Assembly (NCBI RefSeq): GCF_014648115.1
Contig: NZ_BMQM01000017.1
Coordinates: 1 to 64,000, forward strand
Source: Deinococcus seoulensis
GTDB lineage: Bacteria > Deinococcota > Deinococci > Deinococcales > Deinococcaceae
Direction: 5' to 3'
DNA length: 64,000 bases
The translations under genes and the position numbers were made by a program. Under the pieces are notes generated by a model. It made no database searches, was not told the origin of the DNA, and saw only the letters and a program-made list of their open reading frames with translations. Numbering within the stretch: position 1 is the first letter of the stretch; every line of letters starts with the position of its first letter. Below are positions 45,997 to 54,985 of this stretch, piece after piece.

Positions 45997-47420
45997 CCGA
46001 CCCCACCCCCCACCAGAACGCCTACGCCGCTCTCGACACCGACCTGCCCGCCGGCGTGAGCCTCAGCGCCCGCATGGCCGTCCTGGAAAGCCGCGCGCAC
46101 CTGATCGACGACCTGCGCGCCGAGATCGGCGAGCATGACGCCACCATCCGCGACGCGCAGGCCCGCCGGGACATCGCCACGGGCCGCCTCACGGCCGCCA
46201 TGCACGCCGCAGACCTGCTGCGCGACATCGAGTACTCCATCGCGCCGCTGCTCGGCCTGGCCGACCGCGCCGAGCCCACCCAGGCTGAACCCGCCCAGGC
46301 CGACCCTGCCCCCACCCCGGACGGCCTGACGGACCTGATCGGCACGCTCGAACCCGTCACCGTCACCCCGCAGGAACCCGCCGCGCCGGTCGTCGCCGCG
46401 CCGGAGCCCGAAGCGCAGCCCACCCCCGCGCCGCTGGCCGAGATGTCCGAACCCGCCCCCACGAACACCCTGGACCTCGTGTTCCCCGCCGAGTTCGACC
46501 TCAGCAAACGCGCCAGGGTGTTCCTGGACGTCCTCCAGCACCCCGGCACGACCTCCAGCAGCATCCTCGCCCGCACCGGCTTCAAGAGCGGCCCGGTCGG
46601 CGGGATCCTGAACGCGGGCATGCAGGCCCTCCAGATCCGCCGGGAAGGCCTGGCCGGGCAGTACACGCACACCCTGACACCCAGCGGCGTCGCGTACCTG
46701 CGCGAACTGCACGCCTACGCCCTCACGCAGGTCGAAGGTCAGGACGAGGAGGAACCCACCCCCGAACCGGAACCCGACCCGGACCCCACGCCCAGCAGCG
46801 CCCGCCCCCGCCCCGAAACGTCCACCCAGGCCCGCAAGGCCGCCGCGCCGCCCGCCCGGAAGGCCGCGAAACCCGCCGCGCGCGCGCAGGTCCGCACGCC
46901 CCCGCCCGCCGCCGAACCGGACCCCGTCAGCGGCGTCAGCCCCATCAGCCAGGAGGAACTCAAGGCCCGCGTCCGCGAGAACGCCGCGAAGGTCAGCGCC
47001 GTCCTCGGGAAGAAACCCATGACGGAAACGGACCTCCGCGCCAAGCTCCCCGCCATGCAGCTCAGCCACCTGCGCGCCGCACTCGGGTACCTCGAGGAGG
47101 CCGGTACGCTGCGCCGCGTGCCCGGCCCGACGCCCGCCAGTCGCGTCGCGTACGCCCGCGACACCCTGGAACTGCCCGCCCCGCAGCGTGACCACCTGAC
47201 CGCAGGGGGCCGGGTCGTCGAGGCGCACCTGACCCGCGTCACGGACCGCAGCGAACGGGACACGATCAGCAACATGGTCACCGTCACCGGCCTGCCCCGC
47301 GAGGAGGTCGAGGAGGCCCTCGCGGTCCTGCACGCCCAGGGACGCCTCCGCTGGAGCCGGACCGGGATGCTCCAGCACTTCACGCTCGCGCCCGCCCGGG
47401 CGGACGGGGTGGCCGCGTGA
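45993..47420 (+). CDS. Double winged-helix protein
   Basis: 475 aa. A coiled-coil N-terminus (ARMAVLESRAHLIDDLRAEI) and Pro/Glu-rich linker lead to a first winged helix (RARVFLDVLQHPGTTSSSIL, RREGLAGQYTHTLTPSGVAY), then a disordered basic linker and two further winged-helix-like repeats (DLRAKLPAMQLSHLRAALGY; NMVTVTGLPREEVEEALAVL). Probable DNA-binding organiser or regulator. Confidence 0.65.
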   Translation: MTDPTPHQNAYAALDTDLPAGVSLSARMAVLESRAHLIDDLRAEIGEHDATIRDAQARRDIATGRLTAAMHAADLLRDIEYSIAPLLGLADRAEPTQAEPAQADPAPTPDGLTDLIGTLEPVTVTPQEPAAPVVAAPEPEAQPTPAPLAEMSEPAPTNTLDLVFPAEFDLSKRARVFLDVLQHPGTTSSSILARTGFKSGPVGGILNAGMQALQIRREGLAGQYTHTLTPSGVAYLRELHAYALTQVEGQDEEEPTPEPEPDPDPTPSSARPRPETSTQARKAAAPPARKAAKPAARAQVRTPPPAAEPDPVSGVSPISQEELKARVRENAAKVSAVLGKKPMTETDLRAKLPAMQLSHLRAALGYLEEAGTLRRVPGPTPASRVAYARDTLELPAPQRDHLTAGGRVVEAHLTRVTDRSERDTISNMVTVTGLPREEVEEALAVLHAQGRLRWSRTGMLQHFTLAPARADGVAA

Positions 47421-48598
47421 ACGCCCTCGGCAGCCGGTACCTGATCGCGCAGGCCGTGCAGTCCTCCCTGCGCCGCAAGGACCACCGCCTCAAGGCGTAC
47501 GCCGTCGGCGAGCACGACATCACCCTGCACCTCGACCGGGTGGAACTCACCCCCCGGAGCGAGCACGCCGCGCGGCGCATCGAGAACGTCATCCGCACCA
47601 TGCCCGACGCGCAACTCGGCCGGTACGTGCGCGACGCGGAACACCTCCTGAACCGCCTCCTGGCGCAGCAGACCGACACCGCCTCCGCGCCCCTGATCCG
47701 CCTCGCGCTCAGCTGCGTGCAGTCCGGCGTGGCAGGCCTCATCCGCGGCGGGTCGAAGGTCGCCGTGAGCGACATCAACGCGCAGGTCACGCAGTTCGAC
47801 GAGCAGCTGTTCATCACCCTGAACAGCGAACTGGAGTACGTCCGCGAGACCGCCCGCCTCCGCGTCGAACAGAAGGACGCGGACATCCAGAGCCTGATCG
47901 CACAGGCCGACCGCGAGATGAAGGCCGATTACGACCGCTGCGTGGCTGACCTGAACACCCGCAAGGCGGAACTGGACGCCCGCGAGGCCACGCTGCGCGA
48001 ACAGATCGAGGCGGACCTTCAGATGGCCCTGCGCGCCGCCGATCAGGCCCAGGCGGACGCCAGCGAGGCCCGCCGGCAACTGGACGCCGCGAGCGCCCAG
48101 CTCGCCCGCGAACGCGCCGCGCACGAGCAGGCCCTCGCGGACCTGAAGCGCACCCTGGCCGCCGAGCGGGCCGCGACCATCAACCGCGACCGGGATACCC
48201 GCAACCAGATCCACCAGCTGGAGCAGGACAAACGGACCCTGGCCGCCACCGTCGGGCACCTGAACGAGGAGTGCGAACGCCTCGAGGCTCAGCTCGCGGC
48301 CGCCCGCACGGCCACCCCTGAACCCGAACCCGCCCCTGCTCCCGCCCCTGCTGCCCTGGAGGTCACCGCCATGCCCACCCCCACCCTGAACCCCCGCCTG
48401 GCCGCCATGAGCTGCGCCGTGTACCTCACCGCGCACGGCATCCCCACCCGCGCCGACGGCGACCACCTCACCGGCGAGCAGACCGTCCAGCGCAGCGAAC
48501 TGATCGTCGCGTGGTCCGCCGAGTACCCGACCGACGAGGCCCGCCGCGCCCACCTGCGCGCCAGCATCCGCCCCCTCCTCGCCCAGGACGCCGCGTGA
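47417..48598 (+). CDS. Long coiled-coil protein
   Basis: 393 aa, GTG overlapping stop. Residues about 140-305 are continuous heptad coiled coil (VRETARLRVEQKDADIQSLI, AELDAREATLREQIEADLQM, HQLEQDKRTLAATVGHLNEE). C-terminus after a Pro/Ala linker is a small globular region. Could bridge DNA or membrane complexes; unrecognised. Confidence 0.65.
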   Translation: MNALGSRYLIAQAVQSSLRRKDHRLKAYAVGEHDITLHLDRVELTPRSEHAARRIENVIRTMPDAQLGRYVRDAEHLLNRLLAQQTDTASAPLIRLALSCVQSGVAGLIRGGSKVAVSDINAQVTQFDEQLFITLNSELEYVRETARLRVEQKDADIQSLIAQADREMKADYDRCVADLNTRKAELDAREATLREQIEADLQMALRAADQAQADASEARRQLDAASAQLARERAAHEQALADLKRTLAAERAATINRDRDTRNQIHQLEQDKRTLAATVGHLNEECERLEAQLAAARTATPEPEPAPAPAPAALEVTAMPTPTLNPRLAAMSCAVYLTAHGIPTRADGDHLTGEQTVQRSELIVAWSAEYPTDEARRAHLRASIRPLLAQDAA

Positions 48599-48885
48599 CC
48601 CGCCTCTACCACGACGGCGAACCCATCCCCGCAGGCACGATCAGCGAGAAGCTCTCCCCTGACCTGCAGGCCCGCATGGACACCCTGGCCGCCGACCTGC
48701 GCGCCGCCGGTTTCAGCGTCGCCATCATCACCGCCCGCCCCGGCGAGAACAGCCCCAGCCTGGTCAGCGGGGACGCGCGGGCCCTGCTGACCACCCTGAA
48801 CCGCGTGCAGACCACCATCGGCCAGATGGTCTGCACCTGCCCGGAGTGCGCGGCCCGCCGCGAGAAGGACCAGGTGCGCGCATGA
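48595..48885 (+). CDS. Hypothetical protein with Cys motif
   Basis: 96 aa. LQARMDTLAADLRAAGFSVA and a C-terminal MVCTCPECAARREK knuckle. GTG overlapping stop. Unrecognised. Confidence 0.6.
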   Translation: MTRLYHDGEPIPAGTISEKLSPDLQARMDTLAADLRAAGFSVAIITARPGENSPSLVSGDARALLTTLNRVQTTIGQMVCTCPECAARREKDQVRA

Positions 48886-49346
48886 CCAACCTGCCCGCCC
48901 CCCTCCTCGCCCTCAGCGTTCAGGAGCCCTGGAGTACCGCCATCCTGGACTTCGGGAAGGACGTTGAGAACCGCGAGTGGCACCGCAGCCCCGGTCTGCT
49001 CGCCCAGGCCCGCCGTCTCGTCGGCCGGCGGTTGATGCTGCACGCCGGGAAGACCTTCGACGACAGCGGCGTGCCCGTCGTCCGCGCCCTGACCGGGCAG
49101 CGCCTCCTGAAGGCCGACTGCACCCTCGGCGCGGTCCTGGGCGTCATCACCATCCAGGCCGTCATGGTGGACGGTGAACCCACCAGCGGCTGGGCTGCCC
49201 GTGGAGCCGTGCACCTGCACGTCGCCCACCCCGTCCGCCTGACCGACCCCATCCCCTGCCGGGGCGCGCTGGGCTTCTTCTGCCCGGACGACACCGTGCA
49301 GGAACGCGTGCGCCGCCAGTTGACCGCGCAGGGCGTGACGCTGTGA
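48882..49346 (+). CDS. ASCH/PUA-like domain protein
   Basis: 154 aa. LALSVQEPWSTAILDFGKDV followed by ENREW is the ASCH signature (QPWAxLIxxGxKxxExRxW), then GRRLMLHAGKTF and GVITIQAVMVDG. Phage ASCH proteins are thought to bind RNA or modified nucleosides. Function here unknown. Confidence 0.8.
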   Translation: MTNLPAPLLALSVQEPWSTAILDFGKDVENREWHRSPGLLAQARRLVGRRLMLHAGKTFDDSGVPVVRALTGQRLLKADCTLGAVLGVITIQAVMVDGEPTSGWAARGAVHLHVAHPVRLTDPIPCRGALGFFCPDDTVQERVRRQLTAQGVTL

Positions 49347-50167
49347 CCGCCCCGCTCAACCCTGCCGCGCCGGAAACGGCCGGGCGCGGGCACATGATCC
49401 TGCGCGTCGCGCACGCCAACGCCGGACAGTGGATCACCGTCACGCAGCTGCGCGAACTGCTCGGCATGGAAGGCACCGGCAACTACGCCAAGCAGGCCGC
49501 GTACCAGCACCGCACCGGCCTCCTCGACCGCCAGCACGCTCCCGACCACCGCCCCGACCGGCCCCGCTTCGAGTACCGGTTCCGCGCGTGGCCACCCACC
49601 CGCACCGCCCGCGAAACCCGCGAACTGGAAGCAGGTACGGACGCCAGCGAGGCGGCCCGCCGCGCCCGGCAGCGCGACACCACCGCCCGCCGCCGCGTGA
49701 CCGTCACCGCCGCCGCCGCGCAGATCCTCACCGTCCTGCGGGCAGCCCCGGAACCCCTGCCGGAATTGACGATCCTCGGCGCCGTCCCCACGCTCAGCGT
49801 CACGGCCGCCCGCGAAGCCCTCGCGTACCTCGTGCACGAAACGCAGGAGGCGCTGCTCATCACGCCCACCACGATGCGCTCGCGCGTCACCACGTACGCA
49901 GCAGTCCGCAGCGGCCTGCCCCGCGTGCCCGCCCGGCCCCTCACGCCGGACGCCGAGGCCGTCCAGGGCCTCCTGAGCGCCGCCACGGAACGCGACAGCA
50001 GCCTCTCCCGGCAGGCGCTGATGGAACAGACCCGCTGGCCCTGGCCGCGCGTCGAGAAGGCCCTCTCGCTGCTCGAAGCGCACCACCTGCTCGCCCTGCG
50101 TCCCGTCGGCGCGTCCATCCTCTTCCGCCACGCCCCCACCCCCGAACGCCACAAGAAGGTCGCATGA
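49343..50167 (+). CDS. Winged-helix repeat protein
   Basis: 274 aa. Three HTH-like regions: GQWITVTQLRELLGMEGTGN, LPELTILGAVPTLSVTAARE and LSRQALMEQTRWPWPRVEKA, each followed by a wing. Probably DNA binding. Unrecognised. Confidence 0.65.
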   Translation: MTAPLNPAAPETAGRGHMILRVAHANAGQWITVTQLRELLGMEGTGNYAKQAAYQHRTGLLDRQHAPDHRPDRPRFEYRFRAWPPTRTARETRELEAGTDASEAARRARQRDTTARRRVTVTAAAAQILTVLRAAPEPLPELTILGAVPTLSVTAAREALAYLVHETQEALLITPTTMRSRVTTYAAVRSGLPRVPARPLTPDAEAVQGLLSAATERDSSLSRQALMEQTRWPWPRVEKALSLLEAHHLLALRPVGASILFRHAPTPERHKKVA

Positions 50168-50706
50168 ACTACACCATCCAGCAGCTCGCCACCCGCACCC
50201 GCCAGGTCAACGCCCGCAACGACTGGGGTACCGACTTCACGCTCGCGCAGGTCCCGCAGTTCATCGCGCTGATCCACAGCGAGATCACCGAAGCGCACCT
50301 GGAACGCGACCGGGACGCCCGCGCCCGCGAACTCGGGGACGTCATCGTCCGCTGCATGGACCTGTGCGAATTGATCAACCCCGGCGCCCTCCAGCACGCC
50401 CTGACCCGCCCACGCCTGACCAGCGTCCGCCCCGCGCTGCCCGCCCGCCTGGTCGTCCGCGCCACCCGCACCCACCAGGACGCCCGCCTGCACGCCCTGG
50501 CCAGCGCCGCGCTGGAAACGTACCGGAAAGCCCCGGACGCCAGCGTTCAGGACGACCTGATCCGTGACCTCGCCCGGCTCCTCGAGGAGACCACGCACGT
50601 CATGAGTTGCGAACTCCCGTACCCCGGCGTCCCGACCGGCGTGGTGCGCGGCATCCTCGACGCGAACGCCGGACGCGGCAAACGCCACGGCGGCCGCCGA
50701 TGCTGA
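50164..50706 (+). CDS. MazG-like nucleotide pyrophosphohydrolase-like protein
   Basis: 180 aa. PQFIALIHSEITEAHLERDR then ARARELGDVIVRCMDLCELI is the helix pair of the all-alpha NTP pyrophosphatase (MazG-like) fold, with the E-x-x-E and E-x-x-D metal ligands. In phages these may lower (p)ppGpp or modified dNTPs. C-terminal half extra. Confidence 0.7.
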   Translation: MNYTIQQLATRTRQVNARNDWGTDFTLAQVPQFIALIHSEITEAHLERDRDARARELGDVIVRCMDLCELINPGALQHALTRPRLTSVRPALPARLVVRATRTHQDARLHALASAALETYRKAPDASVQDDLIRDLARLLEETTHVMSCELPYPGVPTGVVRGILDANAGRGKRHGGRRC

Positions 50707-51122
50707 CCAGTCCCCGCGACGTGAACGGCAACCCCATCGCCACGACCGCCACCCTGGTCGCCCTCGCCGACTGGGCACTCAGCGGTGACACCGGCGTCAG
50801 CAGTCTCTGCATCGCCCGCATCCTGACCGGTCGCGACGAACCCGGCAGCGTCCACAACTACCCGTACGACAACGGCGACCTGGGCCGCTGCCTGCGCCTC
50901 ATCCGCGCCGTCCCGCAGGCCCGCGACGCCGTCCGCGCCCTCGCCGAACGCCCCGGCCACCACGTCTGGGCAGAAATGCACGCCATCTGGGACACCCTCA
51001 CCGAACAGGCCCAGCAGGACGGCGTCACCGACCACCGCAGCACCTTTGGGAAAGGCCGCAACGCCACCGACCGTATGCTCCGCGCCGCCATCGACCTCGG
51101 CCGCGCCCGGAGTAACCAGTGA
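50700..51122 (+). CDS. Hypothetical protein
   Basis: 140 aa. LVALADWALSGDTGVSSLCI, SVHNYPYDNGDLGRCLRLI, then a helical HHVWAEMHAIWDTLTEQAQQ. It resembles other phage proteins with the ALSGDTGxSSxxI pattern, function unknown. Confidence 0.65.
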   Translation: MLTSPRDVNGNPIATTATLVALADWALSGDTGVSSLCIARILTGRDEPGSVHNYPYDNGDLGRCLRLIRAVPQARDAVRALAERPGHHVWAEMHAIWDTLTEQAQQDGVTDHRSTFGKGRNATDRMLRAAIDLGRARSNQ

Positions 51123-51391
51123 CCGGCCCGCACCCTGGCGCGAGCATGGCCAACCACCGCCGCCTCATGGTCCTGGCCGACACCAGCGTCCGCAGCAGCG
51201 ACCCCCTCACCGCCGCTGAAGCCCTGATCGAGCTGCCGAAAGTGGCCGCCGGGATCCTGGAAGGCATCTCAGGGCAGCCCGTCATGGCCTTCATGGCGAT
51301 CGGAGCGGACGACGTGCAGGCCCTGCGTGAGTTCCTCCTCTCCCGGCAGGGACTTGCAGGCCTGCAACGCCACGTCGAGGCGCAGCAGTGA
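51119..51391 (+). CDS. Hypothetical protein
   Basis: 90 aa, GTG overlapping stop. MANHRRLMVLADTSVRSSDP, ALIELPKVAAGILEGISGQP. Unrecognised. Confidence 0.55.
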   Translation: MTGPHPGASMANHRRLMVLADTSVRSSDPLTAAEALIELPKVAAGILEGISGQPVMAFMAIGADDVQALREFLLSRQGLAGLQRHVEAQQ

Positions 51392-52011
51392 CCGGCGCGT
51401 CCCGGCCTCTGTGGGTGGCGTTCGACATCGACGGGACCCTCACCTGCGCCCTGCCAGCCCTGCGCGTGGCCCTGGCCGCCCGCCTGGGCCTGCCCGTGGA
51501 CGCCATCCGGAACGACGGGCCGTACGAGCAGTTTGGGTTCACGACCGGCTGCGACCGCACTGACACCGCCCTGCGGGAGTGGGAGCAGGTGGCCAGTCAG
51601 GCGCAGCCCCTGCCCGGCGCGCTGGACGCCGTGACCCGCGTGGCGCAGGCCGGGCGGCTCCTGGGGTACGTCACGCGGCGCCCGCACCGCATGTGGGACG
51701 TCACGTACACGTGGCTGTCCACGCACGGCTTCCCGGTCGCCAGTTACCTGCTGCGGCACATGCCGGACGAGCACGCCTGCAAGAGCGTCCAGGCGGTAGG
51801 CCTCGCCGTCGGCTGGAGCCACCGGGACGGCGGGCCGAACCACCTCAGCAACATCACCCTCGTTGAGGACAGCGGCCGCGAGGCCCTCAGCGCCGCCCGC
51901 AACGGCCTGCGCGTCCACCTGATCGACCAACCGCACAACCAGGCTGCCCAGCACGAACGCATCACCCGCATTCCCGACCTCACGCACCTGAAGGCGGAAC
52001 TCCATGACTAA
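51388..52011 (+). CDS. HAD-family hydrolase
   Basis: 207 aa. FDIDGTLT (Asp13, Asp15) is HAD motif I; GYVTRRP is motif II; VEDSGREALSA supplies the motif IV acidic residues. Likely phosphatase or nucleotidase on small metabolites, possibly with the MazG-like protein. GTG start. Confidence 0.8.
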   Translation: MTGASRPLWVAFDIDGTLTCALPALRVALAARLGLPVDAIRNDGPYEQFGFTTGCDRTDTALREWEQVASQAQPLPGALDAVTRVAQAGRLLGYVTRRPHRMWDVTYTWLSTHGFPVASYLLRHMPDEHACKSVQAVGLAVGWSHRDGGPNHLSNITLVEDSGREALSAARNGLRVHLIDQPHNQAAQHERITRIPDLTHLKAELHD

Positions 52012-52249
52012 CCCAACCCTGCCCACCCCCCGCATGAATGGCGTTGTCGAGGACCTGCGCGCCGGGCACGCCCTGTACCGCCGCCCGCGCGGCATGGACT
52101 GCCTGACGGTCGTGCCGACGCCCACGCGCGCCTACACCCAGGAGTCCCGACTGGTCGCGGACGGCCTGGTCCGGCGCGGCCTCGCCCGATGGGTCGCCTG
52201 CCCTGACGGCGAATTCCTTGCCACGGAGAAGCTGGAGTTGATCGCATGA
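52004..52249 (+). CDS. Hypothetical protein
   Basis: 81 aa. MNGVVEDLRAGHALYRRPRG, ESRLVADGLVRRGLARWVAC. Overlaps the HAD gene by 8 bp. Unrecognised. Confidence 0.6.
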   Translation: MTNPTLPTPRMNGVVEDLRAGHALYRRPRGMDCLTVVPTPTRAYTQESRLVADGLVRRGLARWVACPDGEFLATEKLELIA

Positions 52250-52602
52250 CCACCCCCCAGCCCCAGCCCGCGCCCCTGCCTGAGCGCATCGAGACTGCCC
52301 TCGCGTGGCGGGACTGCATGAGCGGCGAGGACCTGATGTATGGCCCCACGCCCGACTGGATGCGCCCACCGGACTACCGCGCCCTGCTCGTCGAGACGGC
52401 CGCTGCTCTGGCTGCCGCGCAGGCACGGGAGGCGCAGTGGCGGGCGGCGCTGGACGCTGCCATTCAGTGCGAACAGGACGTCATTGATGCCTACGGGCGC
52501 GGCGCACCAATGGTCGTGCTGGACGAGGCGGTGGCCGATCTGAAGCGGGACAGTCTGCCGCACCTGAAACGCGCCCGCGCCGCCCTCGGAGATCAGTCGT
52601 GA
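52246..52602 (+). CDS. Hypothetical helical protein
   Basis: 118 aa. ERIETALAWRDCMSGEDLMY and LLVETAAALAAAQAREAQWR form helices with a probable coiled coil. ATG overlaps stop. Confidence 0.6.
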   Translation: MTTPQPQPAPLPERIETALAWRDCMSGEDLMYGPTPDWMRPPDYRALLVETAAALAAAQAREAQWRAALDAAIQCEQDVIDAYGRGAPMVVLDEAVADLKRDSLPHLKRARAALGDQS

Positions 52603-52790
52603 CCCGTTCCGTCATGACCCCGGAGCAGCAGGGCATCTGGGTGATCAGTTGGGCCCTGTATCGCGGCCAGCGGCACGCGCGAAAGCAGCGGCTCGCGAAG
52701 CGCAATCTCACCCACGGCAGCTCTTCGGAACCCCTCATGGACTGGGATGAATACGACGCACGCCGCATGGCGCGGATGGTGGAAGCGTGA
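52599..52790 (+). CDS. Hypothetical protein
   Basis: 63 aa. TPEQQGIWVISWALYRGQRH, then basic ARKQRLAKRNLTHGSSSEPL. GTG overlapping stop. Unrecognised. Confidence 0.55.
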   Translation: MTRSVMTPEQQGIWVISWALYRGQRHARKQRLAKRNLTHGSSSEPLMDWDEYDARRMARMVEA

Positions 52791-53137
52791 CCCGGCCCCC
52801 GCTAGAGCAGGTGATCGCTGATCATTTTGAGCAGCACCCTAGCGGGCACTGGACGTTGACCGGGGATGCGGATGAGGTCGTGGCCGCCCTGCGCGCCCAG
52901 GCAGAGGCGGAGGCCCGGTACCGCCTGATGGTGGCTGCGTGGGTGGCGGCAGAAGATCGCCTGAGAGAGCTGGATGAGCGTGGTACTCACGCCGATTGGG
53001 AGGCGGGCAACGAACGGCTCAGTGCTGCCGAGGCAGCCATGTACGCCGCATTTTCTCCCGATCAGGCCCGCGCCGCTCTCGCTCAGGCCGACGCGGCGGA
53101 TGGTGCGGGCGGGGCTGGGGCTGGGGGTGCGGGGTGA
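52787..53137 (+). CDS. Hypothetical helical protein
   Basis: 116 aa. LEQVIADHFEQHPSGHWTLT and a coiled helix AAWVAAEDRLRELDERGTHA; a Gly/Ala-rich tail. Unrecognised. Confidence 0.55.
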   Translation: MTRPPLEQVIADHFEQHPSGHWTLTGDADEVVAALRAQAEAEARYRLMVAAWVAAEDRLRELDERGTHADWEAGNERLSAAEAAMYAAFSPDQARAALAQADAADGAGGAGAGGAG

Positions 53138-53433
53138 TGGTGCTGGGCATCAACAGCCTGCACAGCTGGGAGTGCATCGGGTTCGCCGGACCGGACCCCA
53201 GGTACGTGAGCAGGTTCGGCCTGCGCGACCTACGCCTGCTGGAGACCGCCCTGCGCGAGGCGTGCGAGGCGCGCGGGTGGATGTGGCGCGTCTGGGCGGG
53301 CCTGCCGGGTCATGGGTTCGGTGCGGAGGTCGAACGGGGGGTGTTGACCCGACCATTCCAGGGCATGGCCGAGACGCCCGCGCACGCTCTGGCCCTAGCG
53401 CTGCTGAGTGCGCTGGGCGGGGAGGGAGCGTGA
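53134..53433 (+). CDS. Hypothetical protein
   Basis: 99 aa. GTG overlaps the previous stop and ATG follows directly. INSLHSWECIGFAGPDPRYV, LLETALREACEARGWMWRVW, a mixed alpha/beta pattern. Unrecognised. Confidence 0.55.
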   Translation: MMVLGINSLHSWECIGFAGPDPRYVSRFGLRDLRLLETALREACEARGWMWRVWAGLPGHGFGAEVERGVLTRPFQGMAETPAHALALALLSALGGEGA

Positions 53434-53633
53434 CCCGCGCGCAACTGGCGGTCCTGTTCCTGCTGCTCTGGTCCGGGGGCGGCGTGCTGTGCATGTGGGC
53501 GTACATCACAGGCCGGGAGTCCCGCAGGCGCCCGGTCAGCTGGCCGTGGGAGGCATGGGCGCTCGCCCTGGTCGTCGGGCCGTTCGGGTGGACGTGGATT
53601 GAACGGGCACGGCGGGACCGGGAGCGACCGTGA
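53430..53633 (+). CDS. Two-helix membrane protein
   Basis: 67 aa. Helices AQLAVLFLLLWSGGGVLCMW and WEAWALALVVGPFGWTWI flank a basic loop. GTG overlapping stop. Unrecognised. Confidence 0.6.
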   Translation: MTRAQLAVLFLLLWSGGGVLCMWAYITGRESRRRPVSWPWEAWALALVVGPFGWTWIERARRDRERP

Positions 53634-53869
53634 GCACGTACCGCCGGGAGCGGCTGTGGCAGATAGCGGGCAGTGTCGAGTCCACCCCGGCGGCGCGGGA
53701 GGCGGTGCTGCGCGTGATGCGGGAGCACGGGCGACCCATGAGCCTGAGCCTGATCGCCAGCCGGGCGCACGGGTTGAGCGCCGCGCAGGTGGCCGCCGCA
53801 CTGCTGCACCTGATCGAGTGGGACGAGGGTGTCGGCGTGAACGACGCGGAATTGTTCGACCTGGAGTGA
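53630..53869 (+). CDS. Small winged-helix protein at operon end
   Basis: 79 aa. AREAVLRVMREHGRPMSLSL, IASRAHGLSAAQVAAALLHL and a short acidic tail form an HTH. GTG overlapping stop. Last gene of the plus operon. Confidence 0.6.
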   Translation: MSTYRRERLWQIAGSVESTPAAREAVLRVMREHGRPMSLSLIASRAHGLSAAQVAAALLHLIEWDEGVGVNDAELFDLE

Positions 53870-53874
53870 GAAAT

Positions 53875-53941
53875 CTTTTGAGCTTGCGAGCTTTTGAGAA
53901 AACTCAAAAGCTCAATTTCTTGCGAGATTAATTTCTCGCGA
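53875..53941. promoter_or_regulatory. AT-rich repeat cluster before parA (candidate centromere/operator)
   Basis: CTTTTGAG occurs at 53875-53882 and 53891-53898 and inverted at 53903-53910. GAGCTTTTGAG-AAAA-CTCAAAAGCTC (53888-53913) is a perfect long palindrome, and TTGCGAGA-TTAATT-TCTCGCGA (53920-53941) a second, near-perfect one. Such clusters upstream of parA are typical partition centromeres and autorepressor sites. TAAGCT at 53971-53976 is 7 nt before the parA ATG. Confidence 0.65.
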
Positions 53942-53983
53942 TTGAGTAGAATTAATCTTAAGAAAGCGAGTAAGCTCACGAGC

Positions 53984-54595
53984 ATGAAAGTGATCTCGGT
54001 GACCGGGCTGAAGGGCGGGAGTGGGAAAACATCGACGGCAGTGCCCCTGGCGTGGGAGGCCGCGAAGGCCGGGCGCACCGTGCTGCTGGACCTGGACCCC
54101 ACACCCAGCGCGTCCCAGTGGATGCACGCAGCGAACCTGACGGGGGAGACCCTGCGGGTCGAGCAGCTGGACATCAAGGGTCTCGACGACCGCGTGAACG
54201 ACCTGGAGGAAGCCGGGGACGCGGAATGGGTGATCATCGACACGCCGCCGGTCGCGCGGGACGTGGTGATGCAGGCGGCGGGCGTGGCGGATCTCGTGGT
54301 GATCCCGATGCACATCGGGTCCGGGGACGTGGCACAGGTCGTCCAGACGCTGGGCTTGCTGAAGCTGCCGCGCCAGGCGAACCCGAACCTGCAGGTGATC
54401 GGCGTCCTGAACCACGCGGGCACGATGGCCGCGCAGACCCGCCGGACCCGCGAGGCGGTGGAGGGCGTGGGCCTCGCGGTCGCGCAGACCGTGATCCCCT
54501 ACCGCGAGGTGTACGTGAACGCGAAGGGCTCCCGGCCCACGGCGAAGTGGTGGCACTTCACGCAGCTGTGGACTGAGATCCGGGGTCTGGTGTGA
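53984..54595 (+). CDS. parA: ParA partition ATPase
   Basis: 203 aa. Deviant Walker A KGGSGKTST (10-18) with the second Lys15, DLDP in LLLDLDPTPSASQW, and IIDTPP. It lacks an N-terminal HTH, so it is the small type Ib class, usually paired with a short centromere-binding protein. The preceding repeats and the following overlapping gene fit a parAB system. Confidence 0.9.
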   Translation: MKVISVTGLKGGSGKTSTAVPLAWEAAKAGRTVLLDLDPTPSASQWMHAANLTGETLRVEQLDIKGLDDRVNDLEEAGDAEWVIIDTPPVARDVVMQAAGVADLVVIPMHIGSGDVAQVVQTLGLLKLPRQANPNLQVIGVLNHAGTMAAQTRRTREAVEGVGLAVAQTVIPYREVYVNAKGSRPTAKWWHFTQLWTEIRGLV

Positions 54596-54957
54596 CCGGC
54601 AAGCCACGGCGAGGGGAGGCGCTCAGCCGGATGCTGGAGCAGGGTCAGGCGGCGGACGCGGCCACTCAGCAGGTCCTGCCTGCGCCCACGCCGCCCCCCG
54701 CCTCGCCCCCCACAGCCCCGGCGGCAGTGCCCGCAGTGGCCGCACCCGCCCCGACCGTCAGCGCGGAAGCCCGCGTGCACTTCGGGAGCCGCATGCGCCC
54801 CAGCCTTCAGACCCTGATCCACCAGACCAGCGTGGACCTGCGCGGCCAGCTCGGGCGCCGCGTACTCCTGGAACGAGTACTTGAGGCGATCATGGAGGAG
54901 TACCGCGACGACCCCGACCTACGGGCCCGCGTGGCCCGGCGAGTCGGGGAAGAGTAG
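54592..54957 (+). CDS. Small partition partner (ParB-like), by position
   Basis: 121 aa, GTG overlapping stop. A disordered Ala/Pro linker (about 30-65) leads to RMRPSLQTLIHQTSVDLRGQ, LLERVLEAIMEEYRDDPDLR, which resembles ribbon-helix-helix or small HTH centromere binders of type Ib systems. It is the natural partner of ParA. No motif proves the family. Confidence 0.65.
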   Translation: MTGKPRRGEALSRMLEQGQAADAATQQVLPAPTPPPASPPTAPAAVPAVAAPAPTVSAEARVHFGSRMRPSLQTLIHQTSVDLRGQLGRRVLLERVLEAIMEEYRDDPDLRARVARRVGEE

Positions 54958-54985
54958 GCCTCGCAGCGATAGGGGAGAGGAGGGA

